This document shows positions 50,471 to 62,843 of a DNA stretch of 64,000 nt, one piece after another. The translations under genes and the position numbers were made by a program. Below the pieces are notes generated by a model. It did not search any database. It had not been told where the DNA came from and saw nothing but the letters and a program-made list of their open reading frames with translations. This stretch comes from Marchantia polymorpha subsp. ruderalis (taxonomy: Eukaryota; Streptophyta; Marchantiopsida; Marchantiales; Marchantiaceae). The stretch is from NCBI GenBank assembly GCA_037833965.1, contig AP031353.1, positions 19,408,501-19,472,500 of the forward strand, given 5' to 3'. Each line of letters opens with the position of its first letter. Position 1 is the first letter of the stretch.

Positions 50471-52300
50471 CGTCGTCGGCCCCGGCTTGCTCCAGCCGCA
50501 TTGCAATTGCAAATCCAGTCGTCTACTGCACTTACTAGGCTGCTGTAAGTGCGAGCCCCAAGTCCACAACTTTATTCGGCCCTATACGAAGCGGAATTCA
50601 AGTCGCGAAGACATCGGATCAACACTAACCGGTCCACAAATTTCAAATCCTCAGGTCCCATCGTCCTCCTCGTCGTCGGACATAGCTCGTAGGCGCGATC
50701 CCTCCAGATGCCCTCACAGTTTCTCTCCCTCGTCCACACCGGCCAGAACAATATTTCCTCCGTCTTCAGAGAACCACCCAATTCCCCCTCAGATCCCTCG
50801 AGCGTCCATGAATCCAAACCAATCCACCACGACTCCCCACAACTCTCCGCTGCACTCAACTCAACACCACTCCACTGCTCGCCTCTCCTCTCCTCTCAGA
50901 AACCGCAAACAAGAAAGGCCGCAGTTTTTCAACACTCAATCACTCATGAGTAAAATTCTCATCTCTCGCGTCATCCTTCCTATTCCCAATTTTTTTTCGC
51001 TTCGTAACTTTTCCTCCACACCCGCAATCTTCTTCGCGCCCAGACACGCCATCGCTGACCGCGTAACACATGAGCTCCCTGCTGTAACCTTCGCCGCCAT
51101 CGTCGTCTTCGACGCCCCCACTACCACTACTACCTCCTCGACCTCCATCGATCACAGAGGCAGTCGAGGTTCCTACGCTCACTCAAACCCTCCCTCCCTC
51201 CCCATCTCGCATCTGTCGACAGACAGAATACAAACAGATGCCTCCTTCCTCCCGCTTCGCAGGCGGCCAGCCTCGTTCCCTCCCACGGCTCCCATCCATG
51301 GCGCCTCGCCTTGACAGCAGCCCGCCACAACGGTAGATCGGAGCGCAGGCTGCCAAGTTAGCGACGCCCTCTGGAGCCTGCCGCCACGTGCCGCTGTACG
51401 AAGATCTTGTCGCTGTCGCCACATGTACGGAAGAATTTGGAGTGCCTGCTAAACTCGTCCCGCCAACCGCGTCTCGGAGCCTCCACTTTTTCCCCGACTT
51501 TGACCCTGGCCAGGGTCGGAGTTTCTCCTCCTGATGCTCCCGAGCCTGTCGCTCGGGACGACCAGGAAAGCGTAGAATCTTTTGGCATAGTTTGGACCGT
51601 TGGGTTGTGTGTTGGGGGATTCCCGCTTCAGAAGGCTCCGAGCGTTGCCGACGGGAGCGTACCGACAGCTAGCATCCGCGAGTTCAGCTGGCCAGCATGA
51701 AATCTTCGGCGGAACACACCTCGATTCCCGGGCAGCCCGGCTGACAGATCTGATTGACATATTTTTGAATGAGAACCGCCGATCCTCCATCTCTTCGATG
51801 TGAAGCCGGATCTTCGAGGGCCGTGGAAAGTTTCTGCCGGACCGCTGGGGACTTTGTTCTCGCTGACAGACCGTGGTAAAAAAACCTTTCACGCATCTAC
51901 ATCACCTCTGGAGTGAAACGCAAGTCTTCGGACGTTTCTTTCACTCCTGCCTTTGCTGCCCCTCGAGCTCTGAGCTTGCTTGATGTGTCTCAAGAAAGCT
52001 GGCCACGAAGAAAGGTAGTGGCAATGTGTGACCAAGTCACACATCTGTGTATGCGATTGCAGTACACACATAATAATCGTTATGCTATTCTGGTTTTTAA
52101 TATGTGGCATAAAATTGAGTATATTATGTGATATGGAAGAATATCATTGATCAGTCTTATGTGATCGATTTCTTGACAAACAGGATAAGAATTGGTCAAT
52201 TGTTTATATATAAGTTTCCGAGAATAGCTCACACCTGCCTCTGAATGCATGAGTAAGAATTACTTGCAACTCTGTGGTGCCAAGTTTAGATAGAGTGAAC
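50471..52300 (-). promoter_or_regulatory. Leader and promoter region of the PXA-PX gene
   Basis: On the + strand this DNA is pyrimidine-rich (CTCCTCGTCG, CCTCTCCTCTCCTCTC, CCCTCCCTCCC), so the gene's own strand is purine-rich up to about 51.4 kb, like the leader at 8-9.5 kb. The 292-codon + strand frame at 50436-51314 runs from inside the gene through this tract and is Pro/Ser/Thr-rich. I read it as a shadow, not a gene. The transcription start and TATA box were not assigned. Confidence 0.4.
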
Positions 52301-53350
52301 GTTGCAATAGTTCAACGGACGGATACACACTTTTAGGAAATAAAAGGTACTAGAAAGCGCACGGAAGTAGAATGAAATTTTGAGATTCTTTATTTGGCGT
52401 ATACATTAGCCGGGATTCCTGAAAGTTTGTGCCTGACTCTGTGTATGCAGAGTCTTCACTATCGCTGCAGTACCTTCTTTTCATACAAGCTTACCAGACA
52501 ACGCCGTGGTTGGCCGAGTGCGATCATTGGCCAATTACAGCGTTATCTTGTTCTCCTTGTGAACATTCTTTCTTGTGGGATGGAATTGATGATAAAGTGG
52601 ATTCAAACCGTCACAAGCCCAAACGTCAGCTTCTTAGAACTACGTCTTGGCTGTGGAAAGAGGTTATACTTACGCTATGGTTACGAAGCCAAACGGACAC
52701 TCGCAGCATCGCTGATGACCAAATTGGGAAATTTTGCCCCTAAACCCTCGCACAGAATTTGCACAGAACCCTTAAACGCAGAAACGGATTTCTACTGCTT
52801 GTGTATTGATGCTTGATGTGGAAAGATTGATAGAATTGCTCGACTTATTCAATGTTGCCGCGTTCCACGCACGGGTAGTCGGATATGAAATATCAAGTGG
52901 TCGCCGGTAGAAAGTAGCCGTAAACACATAATGGCTAGAAAAGGGAGGACTCCATGACACAAGATACATACACACATATAAACTTCTGCAGTAAGACGAA
53001 ATGATACTAGCCTCTCAGTGGCACCTTTTCAGAATCCTTTAATAGTAAGATGGACAGGAGCAAGTCATTTTACAGGCAAAGATGGACGAGAAGTTACGGC
53101 ATCCTTCCGGGTAGGTTGTACTTAGTTACCTTCTTCAGAGGACTTCTTACCTATATCGTGTACAGTTCCTACCATCCATGTAATTACCAAACAGCATATA
53201 CAGTAGTTTCCCGACTAAGTACGCACCTTGATGCTGGGAGGATTGTGCGTACTTTGGCAAATCACTTCCTAATAGAAATGGGATAATCTTTCAGAAGTAT
53301 TGCCGATAGATCGATAGGAGAACCTGGAACTACATACATGTTATACTGGA

Positions 53351-53373
53351 GTGTGTGTGTATATATATATATA
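53351..53373. repeat. GT/AT dinucleotide microsatellite
   Basis: Five GT units run directly into a pure AT tract. Confidence 0.85.
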
Positions 53374-54398
53374 ACATACCATGATAGTTCCCGTGAAAGA
53401 ATAATCATCGAGACGAGACATAGGAAAAATCTACCACCAATCATTAGTAAACTTACGAAAGATTTAGATCTATTTAATCATATAATTTTTAGATCTCTTT
53501 TTCATTTAAAAAATGGAATAAAATTATACAGAAATTGATTAGGCATGTCTATAACTTTATTATGACACAATTTTTATTGGGGTGAATCATTTCTTAATAT
53601 TTTGATTCGATAGCAATATAAAAGGAACCAATACTAAACTACTAAATGAATCTCAACCATGTGATATAAATTGAGCAACATTTCTAATAAAAGTTATCTA
53701 GCTCGCGAGTACAATGTTGGTGAAACAGCTATAAAAAATATGTGTGAGACAAGCGGAGCAAATCCTAAATTGACTTAATATTTGGTGAACCTAAAGAGAT
53801 AATTTTTCAATCCAATTGGTTATTTCATTGAGTTTGAGAAAATGCATTACATTTTGGATTGAAAGCATGCGTAGGGCAAATTTTCCTATTCACCATCACC
53901 AAACCAAAAGGTATTGTATTAAGTTTATCAATTTCGGCAAGATCAATGAAAGCGCCAAGAGGAGTGCAAAAGGTGCTACTTCTCGCAGAGAGGATTGCTG
54001 TTAGCCAATCGGATCCTGTATTAATGAAAGCGTTAGATAACCTTTACGTGTTTATTGCCCAATATGATCTTGAAAAGTATATAATATGGTCCATACTGGT
54101 TAGTTTTTATCTACTACTACCAAAATATAGATTCCTAATGTCATAATATCAACCAAAAATTTGTTGCCAGACTCAAAAATCTTCAACACTTCGGCAAAAT
54201 CACAATATATGACATTTTGAATTGAATAAATCTTGATCCTCATTTCAGTAAAATTGTACGTACTTAACCGGGAGGGTACTATACTATCATGTGCACCCAT
54301 TCGTGTTATACAACGCAAGCAAAATTAAGAGCACCTCCTTACAAGCAAAAGGATTTTAAACGACGGAGGGTGGTTCTTCATCTCTGTTCCTCCTTTGG

Positions 54399-54426
54399 AT
54401 CGCCCTTGCTAAATTGCAAGGGCGAT
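54399..54426. repeat. Perfect 11-bp inverted repeat with 6-nt loop
   Basis: ATCGCCCTTGC and GCAAGGGCGAT flank TAAATT. The hairpin would be stable in RNA. No gene is adjacent, so a role as terminator, small RNA or cruciform is unknown. Confidence 0.85.
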
Positions 54427-54940
54427 TGGGCAGTATTCCTGGAATGGTGAACAAATATAGACCTAAACGGTCGAGTATAATTCCATGGGCATGAACTAAA
54501 CTGCACGCCGCTTCTAACTCAATGCTGTCTTAATTAAGCCCTGGGAAGGAGAGTCAGTTGTGACACGACCCTCGAGGCCAAGTGTGTAATTAATCGCTCG
54601 TGAGAGTCGCCAATTACGGTCATCATAGTGATATATCGTGGTTGGCCTCTGACGACTTGCTTTAGTGGTGCATTCTCTCCTGGGCCTGAAAAGGACAGTA
54701 TTGGCAGCATTCACTTTTCAAGGTTGTGCAAAATAGCCAAAGATGCGTTGTGAGCTCGTTCCGAGAGTTCCTGTTTAGAGCCCTTGGACCCTGCAAAGGC
54801 CCCACATCTAAGCCGCACCGCCAAATTAGGGGCAATATGAAGCCTTCCGTCGTCATGTTAAATAAAGGCGAGAGCGAGCCTCCAGCTAAAATTCTGCCCT
54901 AGATCCACCACGGCATCCGCTTTGCATGGTAAACTAAACC

Positions 54941-54957
54941 GTGTGTGTGTGTGTGTG
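54941..54957. repeat. GT dinucleotide microsatellite
   Basis: About eight and a half GT units lie in otherwise plain sequence. Confidence 0.85.
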
Positions 54958-55867
54958 AACCCCAGTTCAATCCCCGAGTACCTTGCAGTTAAATGTTGTA
55001 CCCCTCTTTCAACTTGGCTTGGTAACAACTAGGCAGATAGAACACTGTCTAATTGTTACTACCTGCATCCTAAAGTAATTTGGGACGCTTAATGTGGGGT
55101 TTTGGTTTTAGCAAAGTGGTAAACAATAATATCAAGTCAGCTGATTAGTGTGACCACTACGATGAGATGTAATCGCAATCATATAATGTACTGTCTTTTT
55201 CGCCACAGTTATTCTCTCCAGAAGTATGGCGAAGAGGTTCAACTAGTACGTTTCACTAATCTCAAGCATCAGTCGCAAAGCTCCTTGACAATTAGCAACT
55301 TTGACAAGCTCCAATTAGCAACTTCGCTTTTCATTTCGTCACGTCGTGCGGTTTCAACAGAACCAAAGACCTCAAAGATGAAAGCCAAACCAAGCAGAGC
55401 GCACATTTCTCTTGAAGCGGACGGAAATCAAGGCCACTGTTCAGTAGGTATACAGTGAGCAGTAAGAGTATGTGAAATGACCGTGTATAGAGTGAGCTCA
55501 TGGAAATCGAGAGGGAATAAATCTGGATTTATGCGGAGTGCATGAAGGGGTACTGCGTTGTTGCTCCCGCTGGAAAACACCACTGCAAGGCGGGCAGGGC
55601 GTTACCGCGTGCATGCCTGCGAACGTGCCGATCAGGGGCAAGGCCTTACACGGACCACGTTGGCGATCCTGGCACATGTTTGGTGAAACCAAACAAAAGG
55701 TTCCTCTCCCTCTTATGTTCGTCCCGCCTCTGTGTGCCACGCTGTTCTGCCAGCTCTCTGCCAGCTGTCCGCCCGCCTTTGATTCAAATGCTCTGGCCTA
55801 TTCGCTCAAGCAACTGCGCTCACTGTACCGGGTCGAATGCATAGACCTTCCGGAAACCGACGCAGTG

Positions 55868-55931
55868 GTCCTCGCCGAGACCGGAACATCCCCTTTTTTG
55901 TCCTCGCCGAGACCGGAACATCCCCTTTTTT
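55868..55931. repeat. Perfect 32-bp tandem duplication
   Basis: Two identical 32-bp units (55868-55899 and 55900-55931) begin GTCCTCGCCGAGACCGG and end in CCCC followed by six T. Perfect identity implies a recent duplication. Confidence 0.95.
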
Positions 55932-58485
55932 AACCACGGGTGAGGATATTCGGATATTGAGGACATTCGTCTTTTTTCTAGCGAATTGTTTCTGGTTTGA
56001 TGTTTCTGCCGTGCCGTTTCAGTCGAGGGGTGGTCATTAGGTCTGCCGCTTCCGTCATCGCTGACAAGGGTTCCGTGTTCAAACAATGTTTGCCTGCTAT
56101 TATCATTTCGAGTGCGAGTGTAGCCGTTGGTTTTCAAAGGATTGAGCTCGCACTCGCTCGAACGCCACCGTCATTACTGTGTCGTACCTGTCGAGTCTAT
56201 AGGACTGGATTTCTACTCCAGGCAATTTTAATGAGTACATCGGCTTTTGTTCATTCTTGAATATGGACGTTTTGTTCAAACCCGTGAGTACCTGGACGCA
56301 GTAGTGTGTAGTGATTGTTCTGCCGCATCCAAAATTTTCGCGGATGGAAACGCCCTTTCAACACACTAGCGTTGGAAGGATACTGCCTGCTTTGAAAATT
56401 CTGAAATACAGCTCCTTGTTTGCTGTTAACTGAAACGAACAACGCTGTTTTACCATTCTGTAACTTCGTCTTCGTGTGCAAACGCAGTCGCTGGTTCTAG
56501 GTCCTCTGTTGTGATATACAGGGCGTGAGCATGTGTACTTATTCTGTTTGACCTTGAACAGAGCGTATTGTCTAATTTTGGGCAATTGAGGAGAACTACA
56601 AGGGGAGTCATGTAAGATTCGCCCCTGATGGTGTAAAGTCCATCTCTATTTGTTCATGGAGATTCACAAAGTCCCAATTGGCTTAAAGCGCAGTAAATTC
56701 AAATGTTTCTCAAAACTTTGAAAGAGGAATGTGTTGTTGATAAGTTTTATTTCGCTACTGAAAGAGAGATCAATGGGCTTTTGATCATCCAATACTGGGC
56801 GAGGGTCAGACTGAAAACTTTGATAAATTGTTCGATACAGCAATTCAACCCGTTCGGAGAAATGAAATCGAGAAATCGGTGGAAGGCCACATGGATGATG
56901 TAGTGGCTGTGCTCCAAAGGTTGTAGCTGGGTAACGTCCCTCTTCTTCGATTGGTCGGCTGTTAAGATCGTGAGATTCATCCGTTGACTCTTGTGGATGT
57001 ATGGTCAAAGGACAATACCTCCAAGCGTTGTAAAACTGGATGCTCCAGGGGGCTTTTCAAGTTTTTGACATAGCATCGATTGAAGCCACATGATAAAACT
57101 GTCAATCGCAGTGAAAGTTTCTACTGACCAGACGGAAGGAGCGGGAATTGGATCCTGACACCTTCCGTGTCTGGAAAAGTAAGGCGGGTGGAGGATTTTT
57201 TGGGTGTCGTCAGACAAATAGAGCCCGACAAAATTTTCTTCGGCTCAACTCATTGTAGCCCAGACTGAAAATTTCCTCCAAATTTCGACGATGGTTTCCA
57301 ATTCGTTCAATGACATGAATTCCAGAAATCAGTGAAGCACCCCCTAAAAGGTTCTAGCATTTTTTTTCTCCATCATTGCGGGAAGTTGCTGCTGGAATTA
57401 CAGATACTTGAGATTCGTCGGGGACATTCCACGTGAAAAGTCATCGATCCCAGGGTACTTCCAAAGCGCATACAGAGACCGATCTCTCGGGAAGCGAAGA
57501 ACCTCAAACCATTGTGAATTCATATTTGAATAGTAACTGTCATCAAAAGTGAATGACTGATCCTATATACAAACATACGTTTCGCAAAGAATGTAGAAAA
57601 CATAGCGCGCCTTGAAGACTCGACAACTCATTTGTACCTGAATAGTGCGCTTGCCGCACATCAGTAGTCTTGAAATTCACAAACAAGTAAACTGTCAGTT
57701 TACTCCGTTGCGTGAAAACAGAAGTTCATTCCATCAGTTGGTAGACCTCGATCTGAAGGAAATAGCTACATCCCCATACGATGCGAGGAGAAATTATGCA
57801 TTAATACATGCAGCTTCAAGGGGAATTCTGCTAATTGCTAGCTGGATAGGCTGCTCTGCAACCTCGGCAAAGATAAGAATCGTAATAACTCACCTTTCCT
57901 TTGAGTATACAACTAATTGTTTCTTCCATATCGTTCTTCGTTGTTGATGTTTACTGAAAATTCGCAACGGTTAATTTTTTAGGTGATAAAACAAAATGCT
58001 TATAACGCCAGTAAATCAATTTTTGTAATTGTAATTTAATCTATAAATCCAGATATTGACGTCTAGACATTTCGGAGAGATATTCAAATTCAACATTGTT
58101 CTTAATTTTAACTTTAGAGTTTAATTATTGCATATCAAAGATGATAAATGGCTAAAAAGATTTGGCTCTTCAGTTCCTTAAAATAACATTACATACTCAA
58201 AATATGGTCATATCATAAATTATACATGAAAGAATTTAATGTCATGACAAGTAATGACAATACATTGCGTTTAAGAATTAGCATCGCCTCAAATAGTATA
58301 GTTTACATCTTATTTGTTCCAAGGAATCATATGATTCCGAATCATAGAATTACTTGGAAATTCCTGTAATACTCTTACTGCAAAATTAAAATTTCAAAAT
58401 ATTAGAAATTTTAATCGACCTTAATGATTAAATTCATAATAATCTTTTTTTATCTTATATAAAAGTGACTAGTTATATTTTGATT

Positions 58486-58625
58486 AGGGCTAATTAATAT
58501 TCACTCTACTCTAGTATTTGATTCGTAGATGCAAGGTTATAAATTTATCGAATGAATAACAATGTGCAACGTGTTGGATAATTCAGAGAATCGTTTATAC
58601 TAGGTGAGGGCTAATTAACATTCAC
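58486..58625. repeat. Direct repeat pair, 19 bp, spaced 121 bp
   Basis: AGGGCTAATTAATATTCAC at 58486-58504 recurs with one change at 58607-58625. It may be a remnant of a larger decayed duplication. Confidence 0.6.
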
Positions 58626-60252
58626 CTCAAACTATTCAATCAAAATTCTACCATAAATATAGTTTCATAACATGATGTAAAACCAAAAAAAATAATGAAT
58701 TTCTAATGGCAAGTTACCCGCCATGTTAGACCGTCTTGCGGGAATTTTCTCCTATAGGGCAAGTGGTAGGATCTTCCATTCCCCAGAGAGGTAATGAAAG
58801 GTTGAATAAATATGGGATGGTGTTATTCGTGATACCCACTCGAAATTCTTGGATTTAGCCTCGATGATCTTTCCAATATTCCATCGTCCAGCATTGCGAA
58901 AGTAGCGAACCTGACCAAGCAATGATGAACCACCATACTTAATCAGTGAAACTTCTAGCTCTGAAATTGTGAGTTTTTGAGCGGTCCGAATGTCATCCAT
59001 CTTGCAGAATGTCAATTCAGTGGAACTTCACCTGGGAATTAGAACATTGATCTGTCAGTAACCCCAATCTTTGAATTGTTCGACATCTGTTGTACCAAGA
59101 GCCTCCCCATGAAGCTACGGTCGGAAAGTGCAGACGTAAATACTGATGTGAACGTGGTCATGGGCAGCAGAATGTACAGAACTCGAAAGAGCACAACGCC
59201 TGGTCGATGGTTGGAGGGCCCTGAACATTTGGTCAAGTCACCGTCCTTTACATGTTGCTGCCTGACATTGATTCTTTTAACGAATGCCGAAGAACACTGA
59301 AGATAATTCGGTACAGAGTCAATCCTCAATCATTCCCTTGATTCAGCGGCAAATACTCTTCGATACTCCCTAGCTGACAAAAAGATCGCTTGCAACTATT
59401 ACGAGAACAATGAAGTGGAGTACGATACCAGAAGACCAGCTCACAACAAAAACGAGCGGAAGTCGCCTGATCACTATTTAGAACTGCTACTTTGCTGGAG
59501 AAGTTCACATTGCAGTGTTTCGCGAAGTTTTGTCGTGGAATCCAAATTCAACATGAAAGCAATTGTACTGAAAAGTATGCTCTCAGTGTAGCGATGGAAA
59601 ACTTCAGTTGACGCGTTTGGTTCCAATTGCTTTGAATTTGAGACTGAAAGAAAGGAAAGTAAAAAATGTTTAGCACCAGTTGAACGAAAAGTTCTCTGTA
59701 TGTTGATTTCTGGGGGCATACTTGTAGAGTTGATCAAAAATTGTTTTGTTCTAAGTAGCGAAAACCGCCCGCTTCTTACCGGCATGGACTTGTTTGTACG
59801 AATACGAGTGAGAAATGACCAGTGAAAAGTTCAAGGGACCACTAGGAAACTTAAACGCGCGATCAAGAAACCAACAGGCTGGCTTCTCGAATGACCATAG
59901 TACGAATCTCTGCCCATTGCGAAGCAATTACGAGAAATTAAATTTACTTGTAATTTCGAGTGCTAGCTCCTAAAAAAACTCCACCGGGAAGGTTCTAATG
60001 CTCAATTTGAATTGCGTCTAGGACGGTTGCGGAATTCCTGCGATTAAGGGATTTTGGAGGGCTGGTTCTTGGCATGGAAGTGGAATCACGTCTACCTAGA
60101 ACTATGAGAGGTCCGCGCACCGCAAGAACGACCTACCTTGGGAAGCCTCGCTTGCCCAGGGAAGTGGGACGCTAAGATGTGGGCAAAGGTGTTGGATTGT
60201 GACTAGAAAGTAGAGAAAGAGGGAATAGAATGGGAAGGATAACTCTGCATAT

Positions 60253-60569
60253 GACCTTGGACTTCGACGAGACGAAGTGGTTCACCAGGGAGCAAAAGAA
60301 CACCAATGGTTATTAACTAGACTTGGTCGACGATCCTATTTTTATGAACTTGGGGGAGATCTTTGCCAAGAATATCTGGACTATCATGGCTCGGGTGCAG
60401 AAAGTTATACAAAAGCGCGGTGTATTTGTCTTCCTCTTTGGTTCACTTCTTCAACAGAATAGATTGGAAGTCATCTGAAGAGCGGAGGTTGTACAAAGTA
60501 GACTCTGGGTTGTCCAAATCAGACGAAGCTTACGCCGGCAGTGGCATTGACCAGAGAGTATCAGAATGA
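60253..60569 (+). pseudogene. Possible decayed coding segment, family unknown
   Basis: One frame reads MTLDFDETKWFTREQKN, meets a stop, and continues open for about 55 codons (LDLVDDPIFMNLGEIFAKN and on). A neighbouring frame then takes over with DWKSSEERRLYKVDSG. The protein-like composition in consecutive registers suggests a broken gene with a frameshift near 60,450. I do not recognise the family and found no catalytic motif. It could equally be chance. Confidence 0.22.
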
Positions 60570-60910
60570 CCTCGCCAACCCTTGAAGAGACCTCATGCGG
60601 AGGCTAGGGAAGCTTGGTAAGTTCGAATTTGGATGCCAAAATTGCACCAGCAATGGCGAACAAGAGGCGGAAGCCACAGGAGTAGGCAGAATTACCGGGA
60701 ACCTCAACCAAGAATATGAAAGCTGAGAATTCGGGAAGCATTCAGCCCTAGAGCCCAATGTAGCTAGCCAGCATCGGGAAGAGATGTGTGTGCTTGTGTG
60801 CCGTTGTGCTTGAGATGCAGGCGGAGATCAACGCGTTCCTTCGCTCAACACGGGTGCTTCTTGTGGATGGTGATAGTTCACTACTATTATGTAGGAGTGG
60901 ATCTGTGTAG

Positions 60911-62843
60911 TGGTAGCTATGAGTAGGTGCGAGATCTCGCAGCATAAAAAAATTAGAAATCGTAGCCTCGGATCTTTTCATTCTTTTGATTGATCTGCAA
61001 ACATACTCTGGAGAGAACGAGTTCAAAAGAATCATCTGGAATTAGCTAACTGGCAGCCTCGACTGGTACGAATATAAAACCGTTTAGATAGCCGGGTATT
61101 TGCCATGACGTGTGCTTCTGCGTATTGGACCAAGAAACTTCCATGTGATAACCCTTCAGCCTTCGACTTGTGAGGGAAGGATCTCGGTTTCAGTCAAGAA
61201 ACATTTTTGCAACCCTTTGAAACATGTGTATGATTGTGGATTGAGAACTGAGACTATCCACGAATATGCAGAAGTTGCCCATTATTCGGAACACTCTTAG
61301 AATTGTTGAGTAATAAAGAGACGTATAACTCACCTTTACCCCTGTTAATAAGATTTTAGTCTTTTTGCTCTCTTAGTAGAAACTAAACTTGAGCATACCA
61401 TACTGTTACATGATTGTTTCGTTACATACCAGGAACCCATAGCTGCAGATGCCATTGGGCAGAAGGTGAATCGTTCTGTTCTTGTGATAGCGTTCTGATT
61501 GGAGTACATATCGTCTAAACGCCCAACGTTATTATCATCCATACAATTCATCCTTCGAGCTTCTTCCTACTGATTTCTAGATCGATGTTCCATACAGCTG
61601 AGGTCTGTGGACCCTGAACCTTAGCAAGCTGTAGTCGATCCAGTGAAAGAAAAGTCATGAGAATTAGATAGAGCGTTCTAGACAGCAGAAGAAAGAGACC
61701 AAACGATCCCCTCGAATACAGCCAGCTGCAGAAACCCGACTTCCAATGTTGCGGGTAACACCAAGCCGGTTTCCAAGGTGGAGCGTTTCTACAGAAGAAC
61801 GTGTTCTAGACGGATGTTTTGAACTCGATAAAATCCCATAAAATGCTTTCGGGAGAGATAAAACCTGTTGGAACACTCGTACAGGTGAATCTCAGCAGCA
61901 TAACTTTTGCTGCTTTTGATCCAAGTCTGTCACAGAAGCAGAGGAGGCAAAACATGTGAGAAGCAAGCTATGAGCCAGTTTCGTTCAGCCCTTGCATCTA
62001 ACAAGTTGCTCCTAAACTCGTGAGTCAGATTTATGACGCACTTCAAACTTTTTCCACGCAGTCTTATAATCCGCTAAAACACTATTTACTCTTCTGAACA
62101 TCGAGGATGAAACTCCCTCATAACTCTACTGCTGATTTGCTACATTTGTGGCTACAAGTTCCCGTTGTAATTACTTGGACATATGGACACGTCCCCACCA
62201 TTGTTTCGAATGCACTGGTCAACATCATTACGTAAGAAAATTCTTGCGTTTTTTATTTTAACGCCATTGAAACCAAACCCCTTAACCTTTCCAGGACATC
62301 TGGCATGTGTTCATTTGTCATTCTGGACAAGGTAAACAATGACTTGGTCTTGGGACCTGAAAGCATTGGTTTACTAGGTAGCGAGAAGTATCGCAGAGTT
62401 CTCAAAGAAGCTGTTGTGGAAGCTGTTCGACAGAACACAGAATTGTGATCTGAACGCTGCGGTAGTGGGACAACGGTGTGGTGTATAGTGTTCAAATTCG
62501 ATGGGAGATTATCTCACTACTTTCCAGTACACCTTCTACGATCATGCGATTAGTCTCAAGCAAAACTCTCAATCGAATGCAGTCATTTTGGTCCATTGCA
62601 AAGTGAAGTGAAGACACATAAGAAAGAACTCATCGTTCGTTGTTTGTGGTAACCCACTTTTTGTTTTTGTGCGGAATTTAAACATTTTTGGAAAACAATT
62701 TCGCAGCAGCAACTGTAAATAGTAATCGGTACATTAAAATAGAGTGAAAATGGATGATCGCGGGTCTCGTAGAATCCAGGAGTTGGGCGCAATGTCCGGG
62801 ACAAGCGCCATGGCCCGAACGGACGGATCATACTGAGGGGAAA
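60911..62843. other. No recognisable gene
   Basis: Short motif-free frames on both strands (for example 61664-61876 and 62253-62495). No repeat structure or RNA gene was seen until the GC-rich array that begins at 62.84 kb. Confidence 0.5.

Larger units (their letters stand above)
52301..60239. other. No confident gene; scattered repeats and possible coding relics
   Basis: Several - strand frames (56664-57217, 58752-59015, 59474-59785) and + strand frames (52394-52816, 55538-55933) are longer than neighbours but hold no motif that I recognise and are broken by stops. 53.4-54.2 kb and 57.95-58.7 kb are AT-rich. 55.5-55.9 kb is GC-richer. Short repeats are listed separately. Confidence 0.4.

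Noticed and set aside
50436-51314. 292-codon + strand frame, Pro/Ser/Thr-rich
   Set aside because: It starts inside the PXA-PX gene on the other strand and runs through its pyrimidine-rich leader. No domain is visible and its composition is explained by the DNA.
54901-54990. tRNA-like sequence with AGTTCAATCC
   Set aside because: Apart from the B-box-like stretch there is no pairing acceptor stem or A box; a GT microsatellite occupies the region of the anticodon arm.
56664-57217. Series of - strand frames that might be exons of one gene
   Set aside because: The frames are interrupted by stops, no consistent splice sites or domain were found, and alternative registers are equally open.
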